Numbered from the stretch's first letter, positions 36,588-46,398 are shown. The stretch is 64,000 bases of DNA from Bacillota bacterium (GCA_023439505.1 JAEXNR010000062.1:62001-126000); one strand, 5' to 3'. The notes: a model not told the origin generated them from the letters alone. Made by a program: numbers and translations.

Positions 36588-36629
36588 ATACTAAACATAT
36601 ATGAATTGTAGAATATCGAGGTGATAGAT

Positions 36630-37535
36630 ATGAAACTTGAACAGCTATATTATTTTAGAGAAGCAGTAAAGTATCATTCCATATCCGTTGCAGCTGAAAA
36701 AAACTATATGTCACAATCTTCTGTCAGCTACTCCATTCTGAATCTGGAGAAGGAGCTGGGAGTTGATCTGCTAAAAAGAACGAATGCAGGTGTGTCCCCC
36801 ACACCCATCGGAGAACAGGTATTACGCAAGACACAGGAGATATTCAAATCTGTGGATGATATCGTCGAGATGGCAAAGGCACAGAGAAATTTCGGTGAAG
36901 TTAATATATCCTGTATTGCCTGCATCTGTGACTGGATCATACCAAAGACGCTGCAGTTACTCAGAGATAGGGCACCGGATATTTTATTGTCGGTGAATAC
37001 ATCAGAAAGCAGTACAGTTGCTCATAATGTTTCCTCCGGAATCTCCGGGTTTGGTATCGTGATTAATTATGCCGGTCTGGAACGTAATACAGATCTGAAC
37101 TATACCCCGTTATTTGTGGACGAATATATGCTGTATGTGGGGAAATATTCCCCTTATTGGGATGCGGAAAGCATCACCTACCAGGAACTGATGAAGCAGC
37201 CCTATATTGCTTACCGGGATGAGTTTAGAAAGTATGACGGAGGACTCTCGAGCATGCTAGGGGTCACAGAGGTTCCGAACATTATCTTTCGCATTGATGA
37301 TTTGGATTCGATCAAGAGCATGATCACCCAAAATAATTATGTGGCGTTTTTTCCAAAGCTCATGTCCCAATATGATGTTTATCTGATGAGCGGAGCCATT
37401 CGAAGACTTCCCGTTTCGGATAAGAAAATGGTATTTGAGGTGGGCTATGTGGAGAGTCTGAAATATAAGGCGAAAAAGATTGATAAGATTGTTCTTGACG
37501 TCATCAAAGATACCGCAAGAAATATTGTTTTATGA
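36630..37535 (+). CDS. LysR-family regulator of the sulfur island
   Basis: A 301-residue LysR protein with the N-terminal winged helix (HSISVAAEKNYMSQSSVSYS) and a linker helix rich in charged residues. The effector domain includes a segment reading LSVNTSESSTVAHNVSSG. The ATG at 36630 follows AGGTGA; GTG 36621 is an alternative. It is transcribed toward, and lies 137 bases before, a run of sulfonate-type transporter genes. Control of sulfonate uptake, as by CysB/Cbl in enteric bacteria, is a reasonable inference. The effector is unknown. Confidence 0.85.
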   Translation: MKLEQLYYFREAVKYHSISVAAEKNYMSQSSVSYSILNLEKELGVDLLKRTNAGVSPTPIGEQVLRKTQEIFKSVDDIVEMAKAQRNFGEVNISCIACICDWIIPKTLQLLRDRAPDILLSVNTSESSTVAHNVSSGISGFGIVINYAGLERNTDLNYTPLFVDEYMLYVGKYSPYWDAESITYQELMKQPYIAYRDEFRKYDGGLSSMLGVTEVPNIIFRIDDLDSIKSMITQNNYVAFFPKLMSQYDVYLMSGAIRRLPVSDKKMVFEVGYVESLKYKAKKIDKIVLDVIKDTARNIVL

Positions 37536-37672
37536 TAGGAAATGGTTTGTTATGAAAATAATCAATACCCCATATGCAATAATACCGGCTTCCAAATTGT
37601 GAAAAAACAAGGTAAAGTGTCATTATTAATCATACTTAACATACATATATACTATGAAATGGAGGGGCGGAC

Positions 37673-38446
37673 ATTAAGATTAAAAATAAGAACTATTTGA
37701 TCAGCATCCTGACAGGTGTTATATTTCTGATTTTATGGGTGGCATTGACCTGGAAGGGCAGAATATCAGGAATCATATTCCCGTCGCCGCATCAGGTATG
37801 GATCAGTTTTCTGGAGTTATTGAAAAAAGGTTATAAGGGATATACCCTGTGGGAACACCTTTTCTCCAGCTTACGAAGACTGTTTACGGCATTTATTCTT
37901 GCGGTGCTTACAGCGATTCCGCTTGGTCTTTTAAGCGGATACTACGAAAAGGTCAGAGCCGTCTTTGAACCGGTAATTGCATTTCTCAGACCGCTTCCAC
38001 CTTTGGGGTACTACACCATCATTATTTTGTGGATGGGTATCGGCAATAGTTCCAAAATTCTTCTGCTATTTCTCGGAGCTTTTGCACCCATTTATCTATC
38101 CTGCGTAGCCGGTGTTACGAGAGTAAAGGAAGATTATATCAATCGGGCCAGAACCCTGGGAGCAAATAAAAGACAGATCTTTTTCTATGTAATCTTCCCC
38201 TCTGCATTACCCGATATTTTTGTTGGACTTCGTAATGCCATGAGTACGGCATATGCCACTTCCGTAGCTGCTGAGATGGTTGCAGCAGTATCAGGAATCG
38301 GGTGGATGGTTCTTGATGCCAGTAAATATCTGCGGAGTGATGTTATCTTTATCGGTATCATTATTATGGGAATCACAGGAATTATTCTGGATAAAGTACT
38401 GCTTTTTCTGGAACGAAAACTCGTATTTTGGAAAGGAAAGAACTAG
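37673..38446 (+). CDS. SsuC/TauC-type ABC permease (system A), ATT start likely
   Basis: A 257-residue permease of the nitrate/sulfonate/taurine importer family with about six spans. The FPSPHQVW segment after the first span and the coupling-helix region ARTLGANKRQIFFYVIFPSA are typical. The reading frame up to the first span has no ATG, GTG or TTG near the Shine-Dalgarno site; GGAGGGG at 37661-37667 sits 5 bases before an ATT at 37673, giving the expected N-terminus KIKNKNYLISIL. A TTG at 37697 is possible but has no site. It is followed by its binding protein and ATPase. Confidence 0.8.
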   Translation: MKIKNKNYLISILTGVIFLILWVALTWKGRISGIIFPSPHQVWISFLELLKKGYKGYTLWEHLFSSLRRLFTAFILAVLTAIPLGLLSGYYEKVRAVFEPVIAFLRPLPPLGYYTIIILWMGIGNSSKILLLFLGAFAPIYLSCVAGVTRVKEDYINRARTLGANKRQIFFYVIFPSALPDIFVGLRNAMSTAYATSVAAEMVAAVSGIGWMVLDASKYLRSDVIFIGIIIMGITGIILDKVLLFLERKLVFWKGKN

Positions 38447-38512
38447 CACAATTAATTGTAAAACAGGTGGATAAATTCATCCATACTGGTTGGAATGGGA
38501 GGAAATAAGAAT

Positions 38513-39616
38513 ATGAAGATATTAAAAAGTATAATATTGCTCAGCTTAATCTTAACTTCAGGAGGGCTGCTCCTCGCCTGCGGTTTTGCAAAGAATACAT
38601 CCAAGGAGAATACCGCTCCGACTAAGGCTGAAACTGCAGTGGTCACGCCGGGGACGACTGCTGACAGTGATGCGACAAAGGACCTGCCAGCCGTGATCAA
38701 CATCGGTATTATTGCGGGTGGACCGGAATCTGCTGTGCTGGCACAACAGAAGTTCCTGGAGAACCTTGGAGTAACCGCCAATATTGTAACTTATAATGCC
38801 GGAACCGATATCAATAATGCAGTCGTATCCGGTGATGTGGATCTGGCCTGCTTTGGTGCTTCTCCCATCGCACTGGGCATCGCCAATAAAATTAACTATA
38901 AGGCCATATTTGTCAGCTATCTGGAGGGTGGCAACATAGAAGCTCTGGTTGTGAAGAATGCAGTGGGAGCCGATACGGTAGCCGGACTGAAGGGTAAGAA
39001 AATCGCAGCACCCTTTGGAACGACTTCTCATTACGCTTTACTGAACGCCCTTAAACTTGGAGGACTCTCTCCCTCAGACGTGACCCTTCTTGATATGGGG
39101 GGTCAGGATATTGCCGCTGCCTGGTCCAGAGGAGATATCGATGCCGCCTATATCTGGAGTCCGGCACTGGATGAATGCCTGAAAAATGAAGGAACGGTCC
39201 TTACCAATGACGGTGAACTGGCCGAACAGGGTGTCACGATTCCGGAAATCGCGGTAGCAAGAACAGAGTTTGCCAAAAAGTACCCTGATCTGGTAACGGA
39301 ATATGTGAAAGCCCTGATCAGTGTCTATGATGTAATAAAAAATAATCCGGACCAGGCCACTACGGACGTGGCAGAATGGGAAGGCATTTCTAGCGAGGGT
39401 GCAAGAGGCCAGGTGACGGATAATATCTGGATTTCCGGAGAAGACCAGCTAAGTGCGGATTATCTGGGTACTGTGGGCAATATCGGTAAATTGGCAGACA
39501 CCTTGAAGACCATCGCCGATTTTCATGCGGAGCAGGGGAATTTAAGCAGTGCTCCTGACTTAGCTTCAATTCAACAGGCGATTGATCCTTCCTTTGCAGA
39601 AGCTGCATTAAAATAG
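38513..39616 (+). CDS. SsuA/TauA-type substrate-binding lipoprotein (system A)
   Basis: A 367-residue lipoprotein. The signal sequence ends in the lipobox LLAC (Cys at about 23), followed by a Thr/Ala-rich linker. The body is a type II periplasmic-binding fold of the sulfonate/nitrate/taurine group, with LKGKKIAAPFGTTSHYALLN and RGDIDAAYIWSPA. These segments line the ligand cleft in SsuA/TauA proteins. ATG 38513 lies 10 bases after GGAGG. The ligand class fits a small sulfonate or related anion, but nitrate, thiamine-precursor or aromatic ligands occur in the same fold. Confidence 0.88.
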   Translation: MKILKSIILLSLILTSGGLLLACGFAKNTSKENTAPTKAETAVVTPGTTADSDATKDLPAVINIGIIAGGPESAVLAQQKFLENLGVTANIVTYNAGTDINNAVVSGDVDLACFGASPIALGIANKINYKAIFVSYLEGGNIEALVVKNAVGADTVAGLKGKKIAAPFGTTSHYALLNALKLGGLSPSDVTLLDMGGQDIAAAWSRGDIDAAYIWSPALDECLKNEGTVLTNDGELAEQGVTIPEIAVARTEFAKKYPDLVTEYVKALISVYDVIKNNPDQATTDVAEWEGISSEGARGQVTDNIWISGEDQLSADYLGTVGNIGKLADTLKTIADFHAEQGNLSSAPDLASIQQAIDPSFAEAALK

Positions 39617-39686
39617 GAGTTCGCACGATGCTTTTGTCAGAAAATTTGGTCACAGGTGAAGATCAATGCAGGGATTGGAGTAAAAA

Positions 39687-40484
39687 ATGAGGGTAGATGA
39701 TTTTTTTGAGACGAATAACGAACTGATATCCATGGAACATGTAACACTGTCGTATGACAAGGGACCTGGTGCCATCCCTGCAATTGATGATGTTAATCTC
39801 AATATTTATCCGGGAGAATTTGTGTGTGTTATGGGTCCCAGCGGCTGCGGCAAAAGCACGCTGCTTAATATCCTTGCAGGCTTTATTGTACCGACAGGGG
39901 GGAGCGTAAAATTGATGCAACAGGAAATCCGGGGCGTTGATTCCCACAGGGGAGTAGTTTTTCAGCAGCCGCCCCTGTATGAATGGTTTTCCGTCCGTAA
40001 GAACATCGGGTTTGGACCGAGTGTGAACAAGGCAGGAAAGGCTAAGATAAAAGAAGATGTGGAGACTTACCTGAAGAAAGTGGGACTTACGGAGTTTGCA
40101 GATAAAAAGGTCTATGAGTTATCCGGTGGAATGAAACAAAGAGCGGCCATTGCCAGCGCTTTAATCAACAATCCTGAGATTCTTCTCATGGATGAACCCT
40201 TTGGAGCACTTGATGCTTTGACCAGGGAACAGATGCAAGGGCTGATACGCAGCATCTGGTGGAATTCGGGAAAGACCATCTTCTTTATTACACATGATGT
40301 GGATGAGGCATTGATGCTGGCAACACGTGTCATCGTAATGTCAAAACACCCGGGCAGGATTCTTTCGGATGTATCGGTGGACTTTACGAAAAGCTATATG
40401 GAAAATGATTCGGATGATGCCAGATACACGGAGAAGTTTCACCAGAAAAGAAATTATATTTTAAAGCTGATTAATGAGCAATAA
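39687..40484 (+). CDS. SsuB/TauB-type ABC ATPase (system A)
   Basis: A 265-residue ATPase with Walker A GPSGCGKST, signature LSGGMKQRAAIA, Walker B ILLMDEPFGALD and an H-loop FITHDVDEA. The Q-loop region VFQQPPLYEW is typical of the SsuB/TauB group. It completes the first importer and is followed by a strong terminator. Confidence 0.9.
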   Translation: MRVDDFFETNNELISMEHVTLSYDKGPGAIPAIDDVNLNIYPGEFVCVMGPSGCGKSTLLNILAGFIVPTGGSVKLMQQEIRGVDSHRGVVFQQPPLYEWFSVRKNIGFGPSVNKAGKAKIKEDVETYLKKVGLTEFADKKVYELSGGMKQRAAIASALINNPEILLMDEPFGALDALTREQMQGLIRSIWWNSGKTIFFITHDVDEALMLATRVIVMSKHPGRILSDVSVDFTKSYMENDSDDARYTEKFHQKRNYILKLINEQ

Positions 40485-40512
40485 CCACATATTCACAAAA
40501 AATGAAAGCCCC

Positions 40513-40560
40513 AAAGGTATCAGATACATTAATGTAAGGTGTATCTGATACCTTTATTTT
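40513..40560 (+). terminator. Intrinsic terminator between the two importers
   Basis: AAAGGTATCAGATACA (40513-40528) pairs perfectly over 16 bp with 40540-40555, followed by ATTTT. It separates importer system A from the operon starting at 40752. Confidence 0.85.
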
Positions 40561-40606
40561 GTGTCAGGGTCAGAAAAGATGTTTGAAATAAAACATATAA
40601 AATCTA

Positions 40607-40635
40607 TTGACAAAGTAGGAAATAAAGATTAGAAT
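40607..40635 (+). promoter_or_regulatory. Promoter of the second sulfur operon
   Basis: TTGACA (40607-40612), 17-base spacer, TAGAAT (40630-40635). About 116 bases of A+T-rich leader (repeated TATATA stretches at 40641-40670) separate it from the ATPase start. The leader could hold a regulator site. Confidence 0.7.
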
Positions 40636-40751
40636 ACTCATATTATATATAAAGTATATATAAATAGTATGTTTTGATTGGTGCATAATTGAAAGAAAAA
40701 TGGATTCTGCAAGGCTCGGATCCAGGTTAAGAAAGCGGGGAACAACTGGAA

Positions 40752-41528
40752 ATGTCTGTCGAAATCAAGGGTGTTGGAAAGAAGTTTAAGAGAAATAATT
40801 CAAAAGAAGAATTTATATCGCTGAATCACATTTCGGTAGATATCAGAGATCATGAATTTGTTTGTCTTTTGGGACCATCCGGCTGCGGAAAATCCACATT
40901 GCTGAAAATTATATCAGGTTTGTTAAAGCAGGATGAGGGGGAAGTGCTGGTACATGGAAAACCGGTGATAAAGCCCGACAGCGACAAAGGAATGGTTTTT
41001 CAGGACTATGCACTTTTTCCGTGGCTGACGGTGGAGAAGAATATTGCCATCGGTCTTGAGTTAAAGAACAAAAACAAAAAAGAAATAAAAAATAAAATCA
41101 GCTGGGCCATTGATGTGGTAGGACTAAAAGGCTTCGAGAAGCACTATCCCTATCAGTTGTCCGGCGGAATGAAACAAAGGGTTGCGATTGCAAGAATCCT
41201 GGTTCTTGATAGTGATATTTTGCTGATGGATGAACCCTTTGGTGCATTGGATGCATTTACAAGAATGAATTTACAGGAGGATTTAATTACCTTATGGTCG
41301 AAGCAGAAATTTACGACCATCTTTGTTACCCATGATGTGGATGAAGCGGTTTATTTATCCGATCGTATTCTGGTCATGACAGCATCTCCCGGCGAGATAA
41401 AAACCATTGTAGATGTGCCCATGTCCAGACCAAGGGAACGAACCGGTGAGGACTTTACCGCCATCAGGAATTACGTTTTGGAGCAATATGGCTATAAGAA
41501 GGAAAGAAATATTGAATATTCCATATAA
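40752..41528 (+). CDS. SsuB/TauB-type ABC ATPase (system B)
   Basis: A 258-residue ATPase with Walker A GPSGCGKST, Q-loop VFQDYALFPW, signature LSGGMKQRVAIA, Walker B ILLMDEPFGALD and an H-loop FVTHDVDEA. It is the first gene of a long plus-strand unit. Its binding protein and permease lie after an acid-CoA ligase gene, an unusual insertion. It resembles the system A ATPase but is a separate copy. Confidence 0.9.
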   Translation: MSVEIKGVGKKFKRNNSKEEFISLNHISVDIRDHEFVCLLGPSGCGKSTLLKIISGLLKQDEGEVLVHGKPVIKPDSDKGMVFQDYALFPWLTVEKNIAIGLELKNKNKKEIKNKISWAIDVVGLKGFEKHYPYQLSGGMKQRVAIARILVLDSDILLMDEPFGALDAFTRMNLQEDLITLWSKQKFTTIFVTHDVDEAVYLSDRILVMTASPGEIKTIVDVPMSRPRERTGEDFTAIRNYVLEQYGYKKERNIEYSI

Positions 41529-41556
41529 CGATACGAAGGACAGGAAGGGAGCAAGC

Positions 41557-43071
41557 ATGAGTTACGCAACATTAAAGGATTTGGTTGATGATCAGGCCAG
41601 GGAGAGAGAAAAGGAAGCATTTATTCTGTCCCCTGTCACAAAGGAATGCCTCACCTTTGGGGAGCTGAAGGAGAAAACCGGGCAGTTGGCAGAAGTTTTA
41701 AAAACCCAGGGTCTGGTAAAGGGAGAAAAAGTATCACTGATGTTAAAAAACGGGATTAGTGCTGCCATAAGTTTTTACGGAGTGACCTGCGCAGGAGGTG
41801 TTGTGATCCCCATTAATTTTAACTTGAAAGAAAATGATTTAACCTATCTCCTGGAGGACTCCGACAGCAGATATCTGATTACCTCAAAAGATATCATGGA
41901 GAATTTACCGGAACCAATCAAGCGGTTGGAAACAGTGATATTGGAACAGGATCTGTACCTGCTGAAATTAAGGGAAAGAGACCAGAGTCAGTCATACATA
42001 GAAGATGATAACATCAGGGAAGAGGATATGGCATTAATACTCTATACCTCAGGAACCACAGGAAAACCCAAAGGTGTGATACTGACTCATAAGAATCTGA
42101 TTGCCGAGGCCTTTCATATCTATGAAGCTCATAAATTAACATCGGAGGACAGAGTGCTTTGCCTTCTTCCCCTTTATCATATCAATGGTCTGGTGGTCAC
42201 GCTGATTACACCGTTATTGGCTGGACTCTCCATTGTAATGCCGGAGAAATTCTCAGCCAGCAGGTTCTTTCACTGGATTTTTGAGTATCAGGTGGCATGG
42301 TTTAGCGCGGTTCCTACCATACTCTCCATCATTTTGGGGAAAGAGGTGGATAAGAATCTGGATTTAAGTTCCTTAAAGTTCGCAAGATCGGCATCGGCGG
42401 CACTTCCCGTAGCTGTGTTGGAGGAGTTTGAGCACAGATTTCATATTCCTGTCATTGAATCTTATGGAATATCCGAGGGGGGAAGTCAGATTACAACCAA
42501 TCCTATGCCGCCTGAAAAGAGAAAAGCCGGCTCCGTTGGTCTGCCTTATGGCAACGAACTCCTGGTGGTGGATGAACAGAATCAGATCTGTAAGCCCCAT
42601 CAGGAAGGAGAAGTGATTGTGAAGGGGGATAACATCTCTGCCGGATATTATAAAAAAGAAGAGGAAACACAAAAATCCTTCCGTGAGGGTTGGTTTTATA
42701 CAGGTGATCTTGGGTATAAGGATGAGGATGGATATCTGTTTTTAAAGGGCAGAAAGAAAGAGCTGATTAATCGGGCGGGGGAAAAATTCTCTCCGAGAGA
42801 AATAGATGAGGTATTATACCTGATTCCTGAGGTGGAACTTGCGGCAGCAGTGGGGGTTCCGGATCCGCTTTATAATGAGGAGGTGGTTGCATATATCAAA
42901 TTAAGAGAGGGTACGCAGCTGGATGCAGAGGTGATTCTAAACTTTTGCAGGGAAAGACTGGTGGAATTTAAAACACCAAAAGAAATATTATTTACCGAGG
43001 ATTTTCCCAAAGGACCAAGCGGAAAAATACAGCGGCTAAAACTGGCCCAACAGTATGTAAAGGAAAAATAA
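41557..43071 (+). CDS. Class I adenylate-forming acid-CoA ligase
   Basis: A 504-residue acyl-CoA synthetase-type enzyme. The P-loop LYTSGTTGKPKG is at about 166-177. Motifs ESYGISEGG and WFYTGDLGYKDEDGYL follow, and the catalytic Lys lies in GPSGKIQR near the C-terminus. The start ATG 41557 is set by AGGAAGGGAG upstream. Such enzymes join a carboxylic acid to CoA through an acyl-AMP. It sits between the ATPase and the binding protein of an SsuABC-type importer and upstream of a 2-oxoacid:ferredoxin oxidoreductase. The likely substrate is a carboxylate brought in by, or derived from, the imported compound; its identity is unknown. Confidence 0.82.
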   Translation: MSYATLKDLVDDQAREREKEAFILSPVTKECLTFGELKEKTGQLAEVLKTQGLVKGEKVSLMLKNGISAAISFYGVTCAGGVVIPINFNLKENDLTYLLEDSDSRYLITSKDIMENLPEPIKRLETVILEQDLYLLKLRERDQSQSYIEDDNIREEDMALILYTSGTTGKPKGVILTHKNLIAEAFHIYEAHKLTSEDRVLCLLPLYHINGLVVTLITPLLAGLSIVMPEKFSASRFFHWIFEYQVAWFSAVPTILSIILGKEVDKNLDLSSLKFARSASAALPVAVLEEFEHRFHIPVIESYGISEGGSQITTNPMPPEKRKAGSVGLPYGNELLVVDEQNQICKPHQEGEVIVKGDNISAGYYKKEEETQKSFREGWFYTGDLGYKDEDGYLFLKGRKKELINRAGEKFSPREIDEVLYLIPEVELAAAVGVPDPLYNEEVVAYIKLREGTQLDAEVILNFCRERLVEFKTPKEILFTEDFPKGPSGKIQRLKLAQQYVKEK

Positions 43072-43129
43072 AGGGAAGTGTGAATTCATAGCTGCGAAAA
43101 AGTAACGCAGAAATAAGGAGAATAGGAAG

Positions 43130-44155
43130 ATGAGTATGAAAAAAATCGGATATGTAAAACGAGCAGGGATCACGGTCTTATTGGTTATGAGTTTATTTTT
43201 AACGGCATGCGCCAAAAAGGCAGAGGATCAGAATACAACAGCCGACACTGACGGTAAGAAGAATTTTAAAATTACAGTAGGTGCCATCAAGGCTCTTGGT
43301 ACCATAACGCCCTATATCGCAAAAGAAAAGAATTTCTTTGAAGAAGCCGGACTTGATGTGGAAATTGTAGATTTTGCCGACGGCTCCGCTCTTGGAGAGG
43401 CATTTGCAGCCAGCGGAATTGATATTGCTTTTATGGGCATTGCACCCACTGCAACCTGGCAGTCCAAGGGCGTTGACCTGAAAATTATTGCTTCAGCCAA
43501 CGGCGGCGGTCATGTTATTTTGACCAGAGAGGATACGGGAATCAATTCCATCGAAGATTTAAAAGGTAAAATAATTGCGGAGCCAAATCCGGGAACAGTG
43601 ACGGACACCTTGCTAAGAGACTACATATTACCCAATGCGGGACTGGATCCTGAGAAGGATTTACAGATCTTATCCGGACTAAAGCCGGCGGATATGGCAG
43701 CTTCTCTTGCCGTGACAAAGGAAGTGGATGCGATCATTACCTGGGAGCCATTTTCCACACAGGCACTTAAGCAGTATGAGGGCTTGAAGTTGGTGTATGA
43801 TTCTGCCAAAGAGGTACCGGGCAATTCAGAAACCAATGCATTATATCCGGTTAACGTGGCATCCGCATCCGTTGATCTGATTACGAATCATCCCAAGGAA
43901 CTCCAGGCGTTTATCGATGCTTATAAAAAGACCATTGATTTCCTTCAACAAGACCCCACCGCCAATGCAGTTCTTGCCAAAGAACTGGATCTGGAAGAAA
44001 GTGTCGTGGAAAAGGCGAGGGAGAGAGTGGATTATACCTATAAGATAGATGCCAAAGGGTTATTTCAAACCTTGCAATGGGCAAAAGATCTGGGATATCT
44101 GGATGCGATTCCATCCGAGGATGAGATATTTGATTATACATTTACAGGAAAATAA
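43130..44155 (+). CDS. SsuA/TauA-type substrate-binding lipoprotein (system B)
   Basis: A 341-residue lipoprotein with lipobox LTAC (Cys at about 26). The binding fold shows TVGAIKALGTITPYIAKEK, the DLKGKIIAEPNPGTVTD loop and VDAIITWEPFS, which are usual for SsuA/TauA. It differs clearly from the system A binding protein, so the two importers should have different ligands. An AGGAG site is upstream of ATG 43130. The permease gene starts directly after its stop codon. Confidence 0.88.
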   Translation: MSMKKIGYVKRAGITVLLVMSLFLTACAKKAEDQNTTADTDGKKNFKITVGAIKALGTITPYIAKEKNFFEEAGLDVEIVDFADGSALGEAFAASGIDIAFMGIAPTATWQSKGVDLKIIASANGGGHVILTREDTGINSIEDLKGKIIAEPNPGTVTDTLLRDYILPNAGLDPEKDLQILSGLKPADMAASLAVTKEVDAIITWEPFSTQALKQYEGLKLVYDSAKEVPGNSETNALYPVNVASASVDLITNHPKELQAFIDAYKKTIDFLQQDPTANAVLAKELDLEESVVEKARERVDYTYKIDAKGLFQTLQWAKDLGYLDAIPSEDEIFDYTFTGK

Positions 44156-44965
44156 ATGAAGGCAGGTAAGTTCATGAAAAAGAGGATGATCGCTTTAATA
44201 GAAGGAATCATTGCATTTGCCATACTCCTGGTGATCTGGAATATTGCGTCCAATACGGGGATTTTCGGAAGAGTAAGTGTAAAAAGCAGTCAGCTGCTTT
44301 TGCCGGGACCGTTTAAGGTCTTTCACTCTATGGGTGAGATGATTGCAACCGGATATCTTCCAAAGCATATCGGCATCAGTCTGCTTCGTGTCATTAAGGG
44401 GTTTCTGATTGCAGTTGCCATCGGTATTCCGGTAGGAATTGGTATGGGGATGAACCGTCATTTTAAGAACTTTCTCAATCCAATCTTTCGTCTGTTTGCA
44501 CCGATTCCCGGCGTTGCATGGGTTCCGCTTGCAATCCTCTGGTTTGGACTTGGGGATAAGGCGGCAATCTTTATTATTGTGGTAGGCGCCATTTCCCCGA
44601 TCATTGTAAACACCCTGCAGGGAGTAAATGATGTGGATTCCAATCTGGTTCAGGCACTGAAAACACTGGGTGCTAACAGGCGGCAAATCATCTTTCGCTG
44701 CATCGTTCCAAGCATTATTCCCCATATTGTAAGCGGGTTTAAACTGGGACTTGGATTTGCATGGCGGGTCGTGATTGCGGCAGAGCTGGTGGGTGTTCCT
44801 GATGGTATGGGGTATGTGCTTAATATCGGACGTAATACAGGCAAGACGGATGTCACCATCGTTACCATATTATCTCTGGGAATCATTATGATCCTCATGG
44901 AGGAATTGTTTTTTGTTCCTCTGGAGAAAACCACACATCACTGGAAGAAGACAGCGGAGGAATAA
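44156..44965 (+). CDS. SsuC/TauC-type ABC permease (system B)
   Basis: A 269-residue permease with about six spans. It has the LLPGPFKVFHSMGE segment after the first span, PGVAWVPLAILWFGLGDKAA, and the coupling loop ALKTLGANRRQIIFRCIVPS. ATG 44156 follows the preceding stop at once; ATG 44174 with AGG upstream is a possible alternative. It completes importer system B. Confidence 0.9.
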   Translation: MKAGKFMKKRMIALIEGIIAFAILLVIWNIASNTGIFGRVSVKSSQLLLPGPFKVFHSMGEMIATGYLPKHIGISLLRVIKGFLIAVAIGIPVGIGMGMNRHFKNFLNPIFRLFAPIPGVAWVPLAILWFGLGDKAAIFIIVVGAISPIIVNTLQGVNDVDSNLVQALKTLGANRRQIIFRCIVPSIIPHIVSGFKLGLGFAWRVVIAAELVGVPDGMGYVLNIGRNTGKTDVTIVTILSLGIIMILMEELFFVPLEKTTHHWKKTAEE

Positions 44966-44981
44966 GAAAGCAGGAGGAAAC

Positions 44982-45221
44982 ATGGAGAAAAAATTTATAC
45001 ACGATCTGGATTTTGCAGCATGTAAAGAGTGCGGATACTGCAGTTTGGTCTGCCGGAAAAATATTTTTCAAAAAGGAAGCGAATTTAATCAAAAAGGATA
45101 TCGTCCGTTTCAGGTCGTAAATCCTGAAACCTGCATCGGCTGCAGAAAATGCTTTTTTGTCTGTCCTGATTTTGCAATCAGTTTATCGGAAAGGAGATAC
45201 GGGGATGAAACGACTGTTTGA
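44982..45221 (+). CDS. 2-oxoacid:ferredoxin oxidoreductase, delta (ferredoxin) subunit
   Basis: A 79-residue protein with two [4Fe-4S] motifs, CKECGYCSLVC (followed by a later Cys-less stretch) and CIGCRKCFFVCP. It matches the small ferredoxin subunit of four-subunit KOR/VOR enzymes, except that the first cluster motif does not show the usual C-P ending. The AGGAGGAAAC site is close to the ATG. Its end overlaps the alpha-subunit gene by 17 bases. It passes electrons from the thiamine-bound intermediate to soluble ferredoxin. Confidence 0.85.
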   Translation: MEKKFIHDLDFAACKECGYCSLVCRKNIFQKGSEFNQKGYRPFQVVNPETCIGCRKCFFVCPDFAISLSERRYGDETTV

Positions 45222-46398
45222 TACAGGTAATGCGGCCATTACAGAAGCGGCAATCCTGGCAGGCTGCAGACTTTATGCCGGATATCCAATTACACCATCA
45301 ACGGAAATCGCAGAAAATATGTCAAGGAGACTTCCCCAGGTGGGAGGCTATTATATTCAGGCGGAGGATGAGCTGGCAGGACTTTATATGTGCCTCGGCG
45401 CATCTCTGGGTGGTTATAAAACCATGACATCAACCTCCGGTCCCGGATATGTACTGTTTTCAGATCCATACGGATGGGGAATTTGCAGTGAAATCCCCGT
45501 CGTTATTATAGATGCGCAAAGAGTTGGTCCTGTCAGCGGTATTACAGGAGCACCGGGGCAGGGTGAATTCTATTTATCCAGATATCCAACCCACGGAGGA
45601 AACTTTGAGACCATCGTTTTGGCACCAAACAGTGTACAAGAGGCCTTTTTACTTACGGTTGAGGCTTTTTATCTGGCGGAGCGGTTTCGTACGCCGGTTA
45701 CGCTGCTAATGGATCAGCTGGTAACGGACGGCTGGGAATCCTTCTCAATCCCGGAAACGAAGGAAGAGATGGATGGTATGGGGTTAAAGGTGACGGACAG
45801 AGAGATCAACCGGGGACCGGATTTTTATCCGCCGACGGATGAAATAGATATTGCGCCGGTGGTACTGGGATATAATACCGGAGCTGCCTGCTCCGACTGG
45901 ACGCCGACACAGGAAGGCTATGATACGGAAGATCCTGTGGCGCAGATGAAGCATTCCTACCGACTGGTATATAAAATCAGAAATCACAGAGAGCTGATTG
46001 ACCGGTTCGAAGAATATTTTATGGAGGATCAGCCGGACATTGTTTTGGTATCTTACGGAAGTCCCTCAAGAGTTGTGATTAGCGCAGTGAAGAAGGCAAG
46101 GGAACTGGGCATCAAGGCGGGCGCCATTCGTCTGATTTCACTATGGCCGTTTCCGGATCAGCTGTTTTCGCAGAGTACCAGATACCTTAGTGTGGAATTA
46201 AACTATGACGGGCAGCTGGTCAGAGAAATACAGCGGGCGGCAGCGGCAGGAAGCGAAGTACATTTCTTTGGAAAATGCGGGGAGCTTCCTTCCGTTCATG
46301 AACTGATTCATGGGATGGAAAACATTCTGGCCGGCACAAACATCTTATCCGGTTTTTCGGAGGAAGAGGATCTGCGCTGGAAGATTGAAGCATGGTAA
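45205..46398 (+). CDS. 2-oxoacid:ferredoxin oxidoreductase, alpha subunit
   Basis: A 397-residue KorA/VorB-type alpha subunit. Signatures are LYAGYPITPSTEIAE, where Thr contacts the 2-oxoacid carboxylate, QAEDELAGL (the usual Glu position), MTSTSGPGY and QRVGPVSG. The C-terminal domain (IRLISLWPFPDQ) is also typical. With the beta subunit it oxidatively decarboxylates a 2-oxoacid with CoA, giving acyl-CoA, CO2 and reduced ferredoxin. 2-oxoglutarate, branched-chain and aryl oxoacids are all known for the family. The site AAAGGAG precedes ATG 45205. Confidence 0.88.
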   Translation: MKRLFDTGNAAITEAAILAGCRLYAGYPITPSTEIAENMSRRLPQVGGYYIQAEDELAGLYMCLGASLGGYKTMTSTSGPGYVLFSDPYGWGICSEIPVVIIDAQRVGPVSGITGAPGQGEFYLSRYPTHGGNFETIVLAPNSVQEAFLLTVEAFYLAERFRTPVTLLMDQLVTDGWESFSIPETKEEMDGMGLKVTDREINRGPDFYPPTDEIDIAPVVLGYNTGAACSDWTPTQEGYDTEDPVAQMKHSYRLVYKIRNHRELIDRFEEYFMEDQPDIVLVSYGSPSRVVISAVKKARELGIKAGAIRLISLWPFPDQLFSQSTRYLSVELNYDGQLVREIQRAAAAGSEVHFFGKCGELPSVHELIHGMENILAGTNILSGFSEEEDLRWKIEAW

